Positions 34,598-43,106 of a stretch of DNA of 46,892 bases are shown here, piece by piece. Positions within the stretch are counted from its first letter, which is position 1; every line of letters begins with the position of its first letter. Below the pieces are notes generated by a model. The model saw nothing but the letters and a program-made list of their open reading frames with translations, searched no databases and was not told the origin of the DNA. A program made the position numbers and the translations under genes. The stretch comes from a bacterium (GTDB lineage: Bacteria; SAR324; XYD2-FULL-50-16): contig JAHJRI010000395.1 of NCBI GenBank assembly GCA_018830885.1, positions 1 to 46,892 on the forward strand. The letters are read 5' to 3'.

Positions 34598-35506
34598 TTA
34601 TTTGGTGCCGACCCAGAGTCCAATGGACAGCAGCAGGCTGAAAATAAAGGTCAGACGGGCGGTTCCTGCCAGGGCCTGATTCAGAACTGCGCCTCTGGCT
34701 GTCAGAACCAGGCCCAGGACCGGAATGGTGAACGGGAGGGATATCAGAACCGCCAGGGCATGAACGGGAATTATCCCGAAAGTGACTGCCATGGTCGGAA
34801 TCAGGTAGGCAAAGGCTAATAAAAGCAGATACTCCACGCGACTGCCGGTCTCTCCCAGCATGACGGCCATTGTGCGCTTTCCCGTCTGCTGGTCGGTGGC
34901 AATATCCCTCAGATTGTTGACAACCAGGATGGCCGTAATCAGCAGACCCACCGGGAGAGACATGATTAACACCACCTTCGAGAGGTGCAGCACCTGCACA
35001 AAATAGGTTCCGCAAACCGCCACCGGTCCAAAAAAAACAAAAACAAAAACATCGCCCAGTCCGTTTGAAGCCAGAGGGAAGGGGCCACCGCTGTATGCCA
35101 GGGCTGACAGGATGGCCGTGATACCGAGTACCAGAATCGGCCACCCACCCACGAGCACCAAGTAAAAACCGCATAGTCCAGCTGCCAGCAAGGTTCCCAG
35201 CATGGCTCGCTTAACGGTGCGGGGGGGGATCAGGCCGCTTTGTGTCACCCGTATTGGCCCCAGCCGGTTTTCCGTATCCACGCCCTTCTTGAAATCAAAA
35301 TAGTCATTTGCTAGATTGACTCCGATCTGCAGCAGCAGGGATACCGCCAGTGCAGCCGCGGCCGGCAGGGGCTTGAACTGACCGCTGATGATGGCCAGAG
35401 TTGATCCGATGAGCACGGGTGAAATGGCTGCCGGCAATGTTTTGGGGCGAGCGGCAAGTATCCAGGCCTGCAGTGGTGAGATCCGGGGTGGGTGTTTGGG
35501 GTTCAT
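34598..35506 (-). CDS. menA: 1,4-dihydroxy-2-naphthoate polyprenyltransferase
   Basis: A 302-residue UbiA-family membrane enzyme with about nine hydrophobic segments. The first Asp-rich motif is NDYFDFKKGVDT near residue 70, preceded by ARPKTLPAAISPVL, and the second is NNLRDIATDQQTGKRT near 200; both are diagnostic of MenA. It prenylates the naphthoate head group in menaquinone synthesis in the inner membrane. The start is ATG 35506; the frame also opens at TTG 35512. It is the last gene of an apparent operon with an NMT1/SsuA-type ABC importer, 25 bases after the permease gene, which is an unusual setting for menA. Confidence 0.93.
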   Translation of the reverse strand: MNPKHPPRISPLQAWILAARPKTLPAAISPVLIGSTLAIISGQFKPLPAAAALAVSLLLQIGVNLANDYFDFKKGVDTENRLGPIRVTQSGLIPPRTVKRAMLGTLLAAGLCGFYLVLVGGWPILVLGITAILSALAYSGGPFPLASNGLGDVFVFVFFGPVAVCGTYFVQVLHLSKVVLIMSLPVGLLITAILVVNNLRDIATDQQTGKRTMAVMLGETGSRVEYLLLLAFAYLIPTMAVTFGIIPVHALAVLISLPFTIPVLGLVLTARGAVLNQALAGTARLTFIFSLLLSIGLWVGTK

Positions 35507-35531
35507 CGGCAATGATCAGAGAGATGCTGGG

Positions 35532-36287
35532 TTATTTTTCAAGGTGCAGGTGGCGGTTTACGGTTCTATCCAGGGTGTCGATCAGAAAGTAGAGGATCAG
35601 CCCCAGCAGACTCATACCCAGAATACCGGCATACATTTCGGGGTAAAGGAGCACCTGATAGGTTTCAACAATGATATAGTATCCCAGCCCCCAGGTTGTC
35701 AGAGACTGCTCCGCTATAAACAGAACAGCGACGGCAGTCCCGATCGAAATTCGCAGAGCGGTCAGAACCGCAGGAAGGGAAGCCGGGATATAGACAAACC
35801 GGAACAGTGCCCGTCGACCGGCACCGATGGATCGAACAGAGAGGATCAGTTCAGGGTGCAGATTGGCGGCTTCGTCGCGGACGACGACCAGGATCTGAAA
35901 AAAAACGATCACAGTAATCAGAAAGATCTTTGAGATATCGGTAATGCCCAATAAAATATAGATTACCGGCAGAAAAACGATTTTGGGGATGGGATAGACA
36001 ATTGCGATCAGGGGGTCGAAAACCCGGTTCAGTTTCGGCATCTGACCCAGAGCGAGACCTGCCGGAACCGCTGTCAGCACTGCCAGGGTTACAGAAGCGA
36101 GCACACGACCGGCACTGGCCATGAAATGCAGTCCCAGATCCCCATATATTAATCTGATGAATATCGGAATCACTTCGATCGGTGACGGCATCACGGGACT
36201 GTCAATCAGCCAGGACAACCCCTGCCAGAATAGCAGAATCATCACTCCCCCTGACAGGGCGGTAGATATACTCAATGATTTTTTCAT
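35532..36287 (-). CDS. ABC transporter permease, SsuC/TauC type
   Basis: A 251-residue inner-membrane permease with six hydrophobic segments. The cytoplasmic coupling loop reads EAANLHPELILSVRSIGAGRRALFRFVYIPASLPAVLTALR, of which the part around SIGAGRRALFRFVYIPASLP is the EAA motif of binding-protein-dependent importers. The family imports sulfonates, taurine, thiamine precursors, aromatic acids and similar compounds. The start overlaps the ATPase gene's stop by 4 bases (ATGA). Confidence 0.92.
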   Translation of the reverse strand: MKKSLSISTALSGGVMILLFWQGLSWLIDSPVMPSPIEVIPIFIRLIYGDLGLHFMASAGRVLASVTLAVLTAVPAGLALGQMPKLNRVFDPLIAIVYPIPKIVFLPVIYILLGITDISKIFLITVIVFFQILVVVRDEAANLHPELILSVRSIGAGRRALFRFVYIPASLPAVLTALRISIGTAVAVLFIAEQSLTTWGLGYYIIVETYQVLLYPEMYAGILGMSLLGLILYFLIDTLDRTVNRHLHLEK

Positions 36288-37054
36288 GCGGGGTGCTCCA
36301 GTTTGGTACGGATTCCGTCACACATGGCTTGAAAGTATTCATGGTTGAAATCGGTTGCCGACGGATTGACGACGACTTCCGGAATGCGATTGGTTGACCG
36401 GCTCAGAATGAGTATCTGCCGGCCCATGAAAACCGCCTCTTCAATATTGTGTGTCACGGTCAAACACGTGAGGTCCCGTTCCCGGTTCAATTCGATGATG
36501 AGATCCTGAAGATCCTTGCGGGTCGGGTCGTCCAATGCTGAAAATGGCTCATCAAGCAGCAGCAGGTCCGGCGACAGCGCCAATGTTCGGGCCAGAGCTG
36601 TTCTCTGTCTCTGACCGCGGGACATCTGCGATGGATACTTGTCCTTCAGGTCAGCAATCCCGAGCCGGTGAAGCCAGTCATCGACGATCTGCTGACCTGC
36701 CTGCTGATCCAGTTTCGATCCGGAAGGCGCATGCAGTCCGTCAGGACCGTAAAATTTGCGAATTTTCAATCCCAGACCGACATTTTTCTCCACGGTTGAC
36801 CATGGCAGCAGACCAAGATCCTGCAGAACCAGTCCGGTTTGGGGACGGGGGCGTCGGGATATTTCACCGTCAATCATGATGGAACCGCCATCCGGCTTGA
36901 TCAGACGGGTCAGAAAGTAGAGAAAGGTACTCTTACCACACCCGGAGGGGCCGATAATGGACCAGAGATCGCCTCTGTCTATTGAAAGCGAAAAGTGCTC
37001 AAAAAGCGGTGGTTGACCTGGATACGAAAATGTCAGGTTGCTGATGTCAATCAT
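36284..37054 (-). CDS. ABC transporter ATP-binding protein, SsuB/TauB type
   Basis: A 256-residue ATPase with Walker A GPSGCGKST (residues 35-43), Q-loop VLQDLGLLPW, signature MSRGQRQR in place of the usual LSGGQ, Walker B LLLLDEPFSALD and the switch His in VTHNIEEA. The Ser-Arg-Gly variant of the signature still keeps the key Ser and Gly. It would drive the permease encoded immediately downstream. An insert of about 20 residues (FYGPDGLHAPSGSKLDQQAG) precedes the helical domain. Confidence 0.94.
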   Translation of the reverse strand: MIDISNLTFSYPGQPPLFEHFSLSIDRGDLWSIIGPSGCGKSTFLYFLTRLIKPDGGSIMIDGEISRRPRPQTGLVLQDLGLLPWSTVEKNVGLGLKIRKFYGPDGLHAPSGSKLDQQAGQQIVDDWLHRLGIADLKDKYPSQMSRGQRQRTALARTLALSPDLLLLDEPFSALDDPTRKDLQDLIIELNRERDLTCLTVTHNIEEAVFMGRQILILSRSTNRIPEVVVNPSATDFNHEYFQAMCDGIRTKLEHPA

Positions 37055-37091
37055 GAGCGGATCTGTCCATTGAGTTCAACCGGATGGGATG

Positions 37092-38078
37092 TCATTGAAT
37101 CCCCGGCAGGAAGGACGATGTCACCGACTGCTCATATGGCAACGGTTTTTCCAGCAATCCCCGCATGACCATCCACTGCATGACATCTTCCCACTGTTGC
37201 CTGTCCGGAACCGTATTTCTGGAAAACCTGGGAATGGGATAGCTTTTCTGCACATTTTGTGGGACGCGAATATGCTTCAGCATCAATTCCCTGTAAGTTT
37301 CCGGGGTTGCGTTCAAACGGGAAACCGCACGGTCCCAGGCTTTAAGAAACCGTTTTACACTGTCGGGGTTGTTGTTGAGGGTTTGATTACTGAATGTGAG
37401 CAGGCTGACACTGTATTGAGGATACTCAGCGTCGTCGATGATCCATGTCGCACCTGCTGCCATTGCGGCTGAAGCCAGCGGATCGGGCAGAACGGCCGAA
37501 TCAAGCTGTCCCTGCATCAGCAGCTGAAATCGTTCTGGAATTGCAGGGACAGATTTTTTGATGATTTGCCCGGGGTTAAGTCCCCTGGTTTCCAGAAGGC
37601 GGTCAGTCACATATTCGATGATGGTATGCCGGGAAATGCCGATGGATGCCCCGGACAGATCTGCAACAGTTTTCAGTCCGCTTCCCGGGGCGGCCAGCAG
37701 TCGGAACATGGGGGATCCGGTCTGAGCCGAACGAATGGTGTAAATAACGCTCACCTGGGGAGTTCTGCGGTTGAAGTTGGCAGCGCTGGTCATTTCGTTC
37801 AGCATGCCATCCACTTCTCCTGCCTGCATCAGTTGGTCCCTGTTCAACCCGCTCATGACTGGGATAAGCTTTATGTTAACACCCGCCCGCTCAAAATCGC
37901 CGCTTGTCTGGGCAATGTAATAGGGAAATGAGTCGATAATCGGCAACATGGCGATTTTCAGCGTTGCAGATGCTTTTTCAGCAGCGATGGGCAGAAGCGG
38001 GTGAGCAAGAAAAAAGAAGATACAAAGGATGAGTTGAAGCCGGCTTTTTTTTAGTGTCACCACTATGAAATTCATCAT
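37092..38078 (-). CDS. ABC transporter substrate-binding protein, NMT1/SsuA-like
   Basis: A 328-residue exported binding protein. After a short basic N-terminus a hydrophobic segment (LQLILCIFFFLAHPLLPIAA) forms the signal peptide. The mature chain has the NMT1/SsuA layout: LKIAMLPIIDSFPYYIAQTSG at the start (in part), AGEVDGMLNEM, then DLSGASIGISRHTIIEYV and LMQGQLDSAVLPDPLA. It would deliver its ligand to the permease-ATPase pair 38 bases downstream. Family ligands include thiamine precursors, alkanesulfonates and aromatic acids. With menA at the end of the operon, a menaquinone-related ligand is a possibility but only a guess. The start is ATG 38078 or the next codon. Confidence 0.88.
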   Translation of the reverse strand: MMNFIVVTLKKSRLQLILCIFFFLAHPLLPIAAEKASATLKIAMLPIIDSFPYYIAQTSGDFERAGVNIKLIPVMSGLNRDQLMQAGEVDGMLNEMTSAANFNRRTPQVSVIYTIRSAQTGSPMFRLLAAPGSGLKTVADLSGASIGISRHTIIEYVTDRLLETRGLNPGQIIKKSVPAIPERFQLLMQGQLDSAVLPDPLASAAMAAGATWIIDDAEYPQYSVSLLTFSNQTLNNNPDSVKRFLKAWDRAVSRLNATPETYRELMLKHIRVPQNVQKSYPIPRFSRNTVPDRQQWEDVMQWMVMRGLLEKPLPYEQSVTSSFLPGIQ

Positions 38079-38442
38079 TTTTCCAGGATAGCGTTAATTT
38101 TTGGTGAAACTGCCTTTTGATGATGAGCGATCTTTTTTCACTCTGAACCTGCAGATCTCCCCGGCTGGAATAATCAAATTCGGTGCCTGTGAGAAGGGAA
38201 TCATTTGATTTTGTGTTATGAATAGCTCAAATCAGATCCTATTCTAACGGACTGGCGGAAATTTTCAATGGAGGGTTTGGAAAAACAGGCCCAGGTGAAC
38301 ATTTGTTCTTGTCAAACCGGGATGCTTTTTTTAATATGGGATCTGCAGTTTCTAAAAGCACTGTTTGACAGGGGTTAACTTAAATACAAGCCCATATCGG
38401 GTCGGAAGGCATGGTGAGACATTATCAGAGAGAAGGCAATCG
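38079..38442. other. Divergent intergenic region upstream of uvrA
   Basis: A 364-base gap between the divergent binding-protein gene and uvrA. It holds one plausible plus-strand promoter (38309-38337). No convincing LexA box of the CTGT-N8-ACAG type was seen. Confidence 0.45.
38309..38337 (+). promoter_or_regulatory. Possible promoter of uvrA
   Basis: TTGTCA (38309-38314), 17-base spacer, TAATAT (38332-38337), about 100 bases before the uvrA start. The -10 box matches consensus at four of six bases. Confidence 0.35.
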
Positions 38443-41385
38443 ATGAAGAAACGCATTCCCGGGCATGATCCTGAAGATAGTATGCCTCTTGAAAAGAACG
38501 CATGGATGGTCAATGAGATGGACTGTATCATTGTCAAGGGAGCCAGAGAGCATAACCTGAAAAACATCGATGTCAGGCTGCCCAAAAAAAAGTTGATCGT
38601 TTTCACCGGGGTTTCAGGTTCCGGAAAATCCAGTCTTGCTTTTGATACGATTTTTGCCGAAGGCCAGAGACGCTATATTGAATCCCTTTCTTCCTATGCC
38701 AGGCAGTTTATCGGGCAGATGGAAAAACCAAAGTATGAAACGATCAAGGGTCTTTCACCGACCATTTCCATTGAACAGAAATCGGCATCCAAAAATCCGC
38801 GTTCAACCGTGGGTACTATCACCGAAATATATGATTATCTTCGGGTACTGTTTGCCCGCATCGGGGTGCAGTATTGTTCCCGTTGTGGAAAAACGGTGGG
38901 TCGGGGAAATGCAGCCGGTATGGTCGAGCAGTTATGCCAGATGTCCCTGGCGACCCATTTGATGATTCTGGCCCCGGTGGTTGAAAACCGCAAAGGTGAA
39001 TTCCGGGATCTGTTTGAAAAACTGAAAAAAGAAGGGTATACCAGACTTCGCATTGATGGTGTCATCCAGAACATCAGTGATGTACAGTCTTTGTCAAAGA
39101 ACAAAAAACACCAGATTGAGGTGGTGGTGGATCGTCTGAGTATCAAGAGTGATGCTGCATTTCGACTGCGATTGACCGATTCTGTGGAGATCGCCCTGAA
39201 GCTGGGCAAAGGGAAAATTATTGTTCATACCCCCGATGGCGGGGATCTTCCCATGAGCGAATTCAGCACCTGTTGCGGAATTGCCTACCCGGAACTCGAC
39301 CCGACGCTTTTTTCCTTTAACTCTCCCAAGGGGATGTGCCCGGAATGCAATGGATTGGGGACCATTCTCTCCATGGATGCATCAAAAATCGTTCCCGATC
39401 AGAAACTCTCCATCAATGAAGGTGCCGTTGTCCCCTGGAAAAACTATTTTGTCGGGAAAACCCATAAAAAAAATGGATCCTGGGGTCTGCAGCACATCAT
39501 GGCAGTGCAGAAACAGTGGGGTATCGATTTTGATCTGCCCTGGAAGTCGATGCCTGAAGAACACCGGGAGCTCATTCTGTTTGGTGCGCCCGGGGAGGAA
39601 GTCGTGGTTAACTTTAGTTCTGCCAAAATCAAGGGCGCTGTCACCATGTCCTTCGAAGGGGTGATGAATACCATGATGCGTCGTTATCTCCAGACTCAGT
39701 CCGAGTCTCAGAAGACGTGGTATGGTAAATTCATGTCGACGAAGACCTGCCCTGCCTGCAATGGACGTCGGCTGAAATCTGAAGTCCTGCATGTCAGAAT
39801 TGCAGAACGGTCCGTAGTGGACCTGACGGAGATGACGATCGGTGAAATATATCAGTTTTTCAACGATCTTTCTTTGTCCGGCAACCAGAAGCTGGTGGCC
39901 GAAGAGCTGTTGAAAGAGATTACCGCTCGGCTGCGGTTTTTATTGAATGTGGGACTGGATTATCTGTCTCTGGACCGCAAAGGTCCGTCCCTGTCGGGTG
40001 GGGAGTCTCAACGGATTCGGCTGGCCTCGCAGATCGGTTCGGAGTTGACCGGAGTGCTGTACGTACTGGATGAACCCTCTATCGGCCTTCACCAGCGGGA
40101 TAACCTCAAATTGCTACGGAGCCTCCGTCATTTGCGGGATATCGGCAATACGCTGATTGTGGTGGAGCATGATCAGGAGACCATTGAAGCTGCGGACTGG
40201 ATTCTGGATATCGGACCCGGCGCAGGCAAGCTCGGTGGTGAAATCATCGCCAGTGGAACTCCTGATGAGATCCGGGACCATCCGCGGTCTCTGACAGGTC
40301 TCTACCTTTCTGGGAAGGAGAAGATTCCGGTTCCGTCCCTGCGACGACAGCCCGGCAGGAAAAACAGCAATTGGGTGGTGATCAAAAAAGCGTCCGAGAA
40401 CAACCTGAGGAATATCTCCGCCCGGTTTCCCCTGGGACTGTTTACCGTTCTGACGGGTGTTTCCGGGGCAGGGAAATCAACCCTGCTGAATCAGATCCTC
40501 TACCCGGCCCTGGCCCGCAAACTGCACAATGCGACCCTGGCGGTCGGGAAACATGGGGAAATTCTGGGGTTGGAAAACCTGGACAAAATCATCAATATTG
40601 ACCAGAAAGCCATCGGGCGGACACCGCGCAGCAATCCCGCTACCTACACCAAGGTTTTCGATCTGATCCGGGATCTGTTTGCGGAACTGCCTGAATCCAA
40701 ATCCAGGGGCTATAAAAAGGGGCGGTTCTCATTCAACGTGAAAGGCGGGCGCTGCGAACACTGTAAAGGAGATGGATCCATCAAAGTAGAAATGCATTTT
40801 CTGGCAGACGTTTTTGTCCCCTGCGAGATCTGTGGTGGAAAGCGATTTAACGCGTCGACCCTGGAAGTGCTGTTTAAGGGCTACACCATTGATGACATTT
40901 TGAATCTGTCAGTGCGGGAGGCCTGTTCTGTGTTCGCGAATCAGCCCGGCATTATCACCATCCTCAACACCCTGCAACAGGTCGGTCTTGCCTATATCAA
41001 ACTGGGTCAGTCGGCGACCACACTTTCCGGTGGGGAGGCACAACGAATCAAGCTGGCCCGGGAGCTGGCCAAAAAAAATACCGGTCGCACGCTTTTTATT
41101 CTGGATGAACCCACAACCGGGCTGCACTTCAATGATATCAAAATGTTGCTCGAAGTATTGCAGCAGCTGGTGTCCGGCGGGAATACCGTTATTGTGATTG
41201 AACATAACCTGGATGTCATCAAGTGTGCAGACTGGGTGATTGACCTGGGACCGGAAGGGGGCAAAAATGGCGGCCAAATTATTGCCGAAGGTCCCCCGGA
41301 AAAAGTGGTCAATATCAAAAACAGCTATACCGGGATCTTTCTAAAAAAAGTCCTCGATGGACCTCTGGCAGCGGCAATCGAGTAG
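38443..41385 (+). CDS. uvrA: UvrABC system protein A
   Basis: A 980-residue excinuclease subunit. It has two ABC ATPase modules: Walker A GVSGSGKSS (56-64) and GVSGAGKST in the second half, signatures LSGGESQR and LSGGEAQR, and Walker B YVLDEPSIGL and FILDEPTTGL. Zinc modules are seen at CSRCGK/CPECNG, CPACNGR and CEHCKGDG-CEICGGKR. UvrA finds bulky DNA lesions and loads UvrB in nucleotide excision repair. The start at 38443 (MKKRIPG) follows AGAAGGCAATCG; the frame to 38365 begins with a TTG that is not needed. The N-terminus is about 25 residues longer than usual, so ATG 38509 or 38518 could also be the start. Confidence 0.98.
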   Translation: MKKRIPGHDPEDSMPLEKNAWMVNEMDCIIVKGAREHNLKNIDVRLPKKKLIVFTGVSGSGKSSLAFDTIFAEGQRRYIESLSSYARQFIGQMEKPKYETIKGLSPTISIEQKSASKNPRSTVGTITEIYDYLRVLFARIGVQYCSRCGKTVGRGNAAGMVEQLCQMSLATHLMILAPVVENRKGEFRDLFEKLKKEGYTRLRIDGVIQNISDVQSLSKNKKHQIEVVVDRLSIKSDAAFRLRLTDSVEIALKLGKGKIIVHTPDGGDLPMSEFSTCCGIAYPELDPTLFSFNSPKGMCPECNGLGTILSMDASKIVPDQKLSINEGAVVPWKNYFVGKTHKKNGSWGLQHIMAVQKQWGIDFDLPWKSMPEEHRELILFGAPGEEVVVNFSSAKIKGAVTMSFEGVMNTMMRRYLQTQSESQKTWYGKFMSTKTCPACNGRRLKSEVLHVRIAERSVVDLTEMTIGEIYQFFNDLSLSGNQKLVAEELLKEITARLRFLLNVGLDYLSLDRKGPSLSGGESQRIRLASQIGSELTGVLYVLDEPSIGLHQRDNLKLLRSLRHLRDIGNTLIVVEHDQETIEAADWILDIGPGAGKLGGEIIASGTPDEIRDHPRSLTGLYLSGKEKIPVPSLRRQPGRKNSNWVVIKKASENNLRNISARFPLGLFTVLTGVSGAGKSTLLNQILYPALARKLHNATLAVGKHGEILGLENLDKIINIDQKAIGRTPRSNPATYTKVFDLIRDLFAELPESKSRGYKKGRFSFNVKGGRCEHCKGDGSIKVEMHFLADVFVPCEICGGKRFNASTLEVLFKGYTIDDILNLSVREACSVFANQPGIITILNTLQQVGLAYIKLGQSATTLSGGEAQRIKLARELAKKNTGRTLFILDEPTTGLHFNDIKMLLEVLQQLVSGGNTVIVIEHNLDVIKCADWVIDLGPEGGKNGGQIIAEGPPEKVVNIKNSYTGIFLKKVLDGPLAAAIE

Positions 41386-41392
41386 AGATCCC

Positions 41393-42709
41393 TCAGCTGA
41401 AAGAGAGTTGATCCTTTTTAACCGTTCTCCTGATTTTCCGTGGACTGGCCAGCCAGATCAGGGTGCAGGAAATGGCCAGGCTGGCGATGGACATGCTCAG
41501 TGAAATCGTGTAGTCAGCGGATCTGTCACGAATCCAGCCTGAGACAAAGGATCCGCAGGATCCCCCCAGGCCGCTGCCGATACCGATCATGGCGAAAATG
41601 ACCCCGAATGCACGTCCGGAAAATATGTCAGCACTGACTGAGGGCAGCAGGGGAGCAGCGGATCCATAGCCGATACCGAACATCAGGGCAAAAAGCAGGG
41701 AGAGGAGCAGACTGTTGGAATCGGTTGCGATCAGGCAGGCAATTCCCAGGGATGCGATAATTCCGCCTGCGGTACTGATCTGCTCCCGGCCATAGATATC
41801 CGACAGATAACCGAAAAGAATTTTCCCCGCCGACCCGGCAAGTCCCAGGATGCCGAAAAGCAGGGTTGCTGTATGTCGTGCCAGTCCATTGTCCACCATG
41901 GCGGACACCGAATGGAGCAGGGTGCTTTGATAGGCAAAGGAGATACAGAAAAAAGCGCCGGCCAGAAACCAGAAGCGTCTTGTTTTCAGCGCACTGATAA
42001 AGGTCCAGTCCCGTCCGGCCCAATCCGTATCCAGGATTTTGACGGTTCGTTTGGGAGCGACCCAATTCGCTTTTCTGGGCATTGTGTCCCCGTCAGGTAC
42101 CAGATTGACATCCAGGGGACTCTTGCGGGCGAACAGCAGATTGAGAGGAGCGACCAGAAACAAGGCCACGGCAGCAGCAAAAAGATATGCTGTCCGCCAC
42201 CCGTAATGCGAGATGACGATCTCAAGCAGCGGGACCAGGACCAGCATGCCAAAACCGATACCGGACATGGCAATGCCTATGGCCAGGCCTCTTTTTCGTT
42301 CAAACCAGTTGGGAAGAAAAGCCGCATGGGAAATAAATCCGATGAGACTGACCCCGGTACTGGCAAATATCCCGTAAGCCAGATAGAAGTGCCAGATCTC
42401 CTTTGCCATGCTGGTCAAAATAAGGGCTGCGGCCAGCAATACGGAACCGAAGGGAATCACCCAGCGGGGACCAAATCGGTCTTGCAGGTGTCCGGCCAGA
42501 ATTCCCATCACGGCGTGGCAGATAAGAAAAACGGAGAAAATACTGGATGTGGCTGCCCGACTCCAACCGAAATCCTCAATAATAGCCAGGAAAAAAACCG
42601 AAAAGGAGTACCAGATCCCAAAGGCAACTGCCAGGGTCAAAAAACCGATGCCGATGATCACCCAGCCGTAATAAAACAGGGGGGTTTTTGAGGGAGCCGT
42701 CTGAGTCAT
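41393..42709 (-). CDS. MFS transporter, oxalate/formate-antiporter-like
   Basis: A 438-residue carrier with 12 hydrophobic segments. The N-terminal YYGWVIIGIGFLTLAVAFGI, the loop motif GHLQDRFGPRWV after the second helix and GYLSDIYGREQI in the second half are typical of the OFA/monocarboxylate branch of the major facilitator superfamily. Such carriers move small organic acids, but the substrate is not known here. It is convergent with uvrA, with only 7 bases between the stops. The ATG at 42709 has no strong ribosome binding site. Confidence 0.9.
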   Translation of the reverse strand: MTQTAPSKTPLFYYGWVIIGIGFLTLAVAFGIWYSFSVFFLAIIEDFGWSRAATSSIFSVFLICHAVMGILAGHLQDRFGPRWVIPFGSVLLAAALILTSMAKEIWHFYLAYGIFASTGVSLIGFISHAAFLPNWFERKRGLAIGIAMSGIGFGMLVLVPLLEIVISHYGWRTAYLFAAAVALFLVAPLNLLFARKSPLDVNLVPDGDTMPRKANWVAPKRTVKILDTDWAGRDWTFISALKTRRFWFLAGAFFCISFAYQSTLLHSVSAMVDNGLARHTATLLFGILGLAGSAGKILFGYLSDIYGREQISTAGGIIASLGIACLIATDSNSLLLSLLFALMFGIGYGSAAPLLPSVSADIFSGRAFGVIFAMIGIGSGLGGSCGSFVSGWIRDRSADYTISLSMSIASLAISCTLIWLASPRKIRRTVKKDQLSFS

Positions 42710-43106
42710 TGAAGGTCGATAGAAAGGCAGTAGGCACGCATTATCTGAAAGGATAGGGTGGACTCGTTTTCGATGTCAACTGAGGGACAATATCGGTTTC
42801 AACTGCTGAAGGAATCCGTCTCGTCACAATAACTTGAGGTTTCGACCAAAAGGAGGGCTTATCCTGGTGTCATCGGTTGATGATAAAATATGAGTCAATT
42901 GATGCGATAATACAAAGCGACGACAGTCAGCTCTGTATTATCGCATCCAGTTTCCTTAAACGATTGACCATTCCTTGAGAAAAAGCAAACAGAATAATCC
43001 GTTTTTCAGTGGCAGGATTTGTTATTGAGAGAAAGACGGATCTTCCCGGGGGTACCGCAGGGCCCGGAATCAGACTCTGAACCGCGGGTTGTGCGACGGG
43101 AATGGC
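42710..43106. other. Intergenic region between the MFS gene and the dehydratase-like operon
   Basis: A 397-base gap. It contains a long perfect hairpin (42901-42947) and otherwise no open frame of interest. The MFS promoter (minus strand) should lie in its left part. Confidence 0.5.
42901..42947. other. Perfect 14-base-pair hairpin
   Basis: GATGCGATAATACA (42901-42914) is exactly mirrored by TGTATTATCGCATC (42934-42947) around a 19-base loop. There is no T-run beside it on either strand, so it is not a classical terminator. It lies 160 bases past the end of the minus-strand dehydratase-like operon and 190 bases upstream of the MFS start. A processing signal, operator or small repeat are all possible. 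Confidence 0.5.

Noticed and set aside
38365-38442. 26-codon N-terminal extension of UvrA starting at TTG
   Set aside because: The ATG at 38443 has a proper ribosome binding site, and the extension is not part of the UvrA family. The TTG belongs to a TTGACA that looks like a -35 box, but no fitting -10 box was found.
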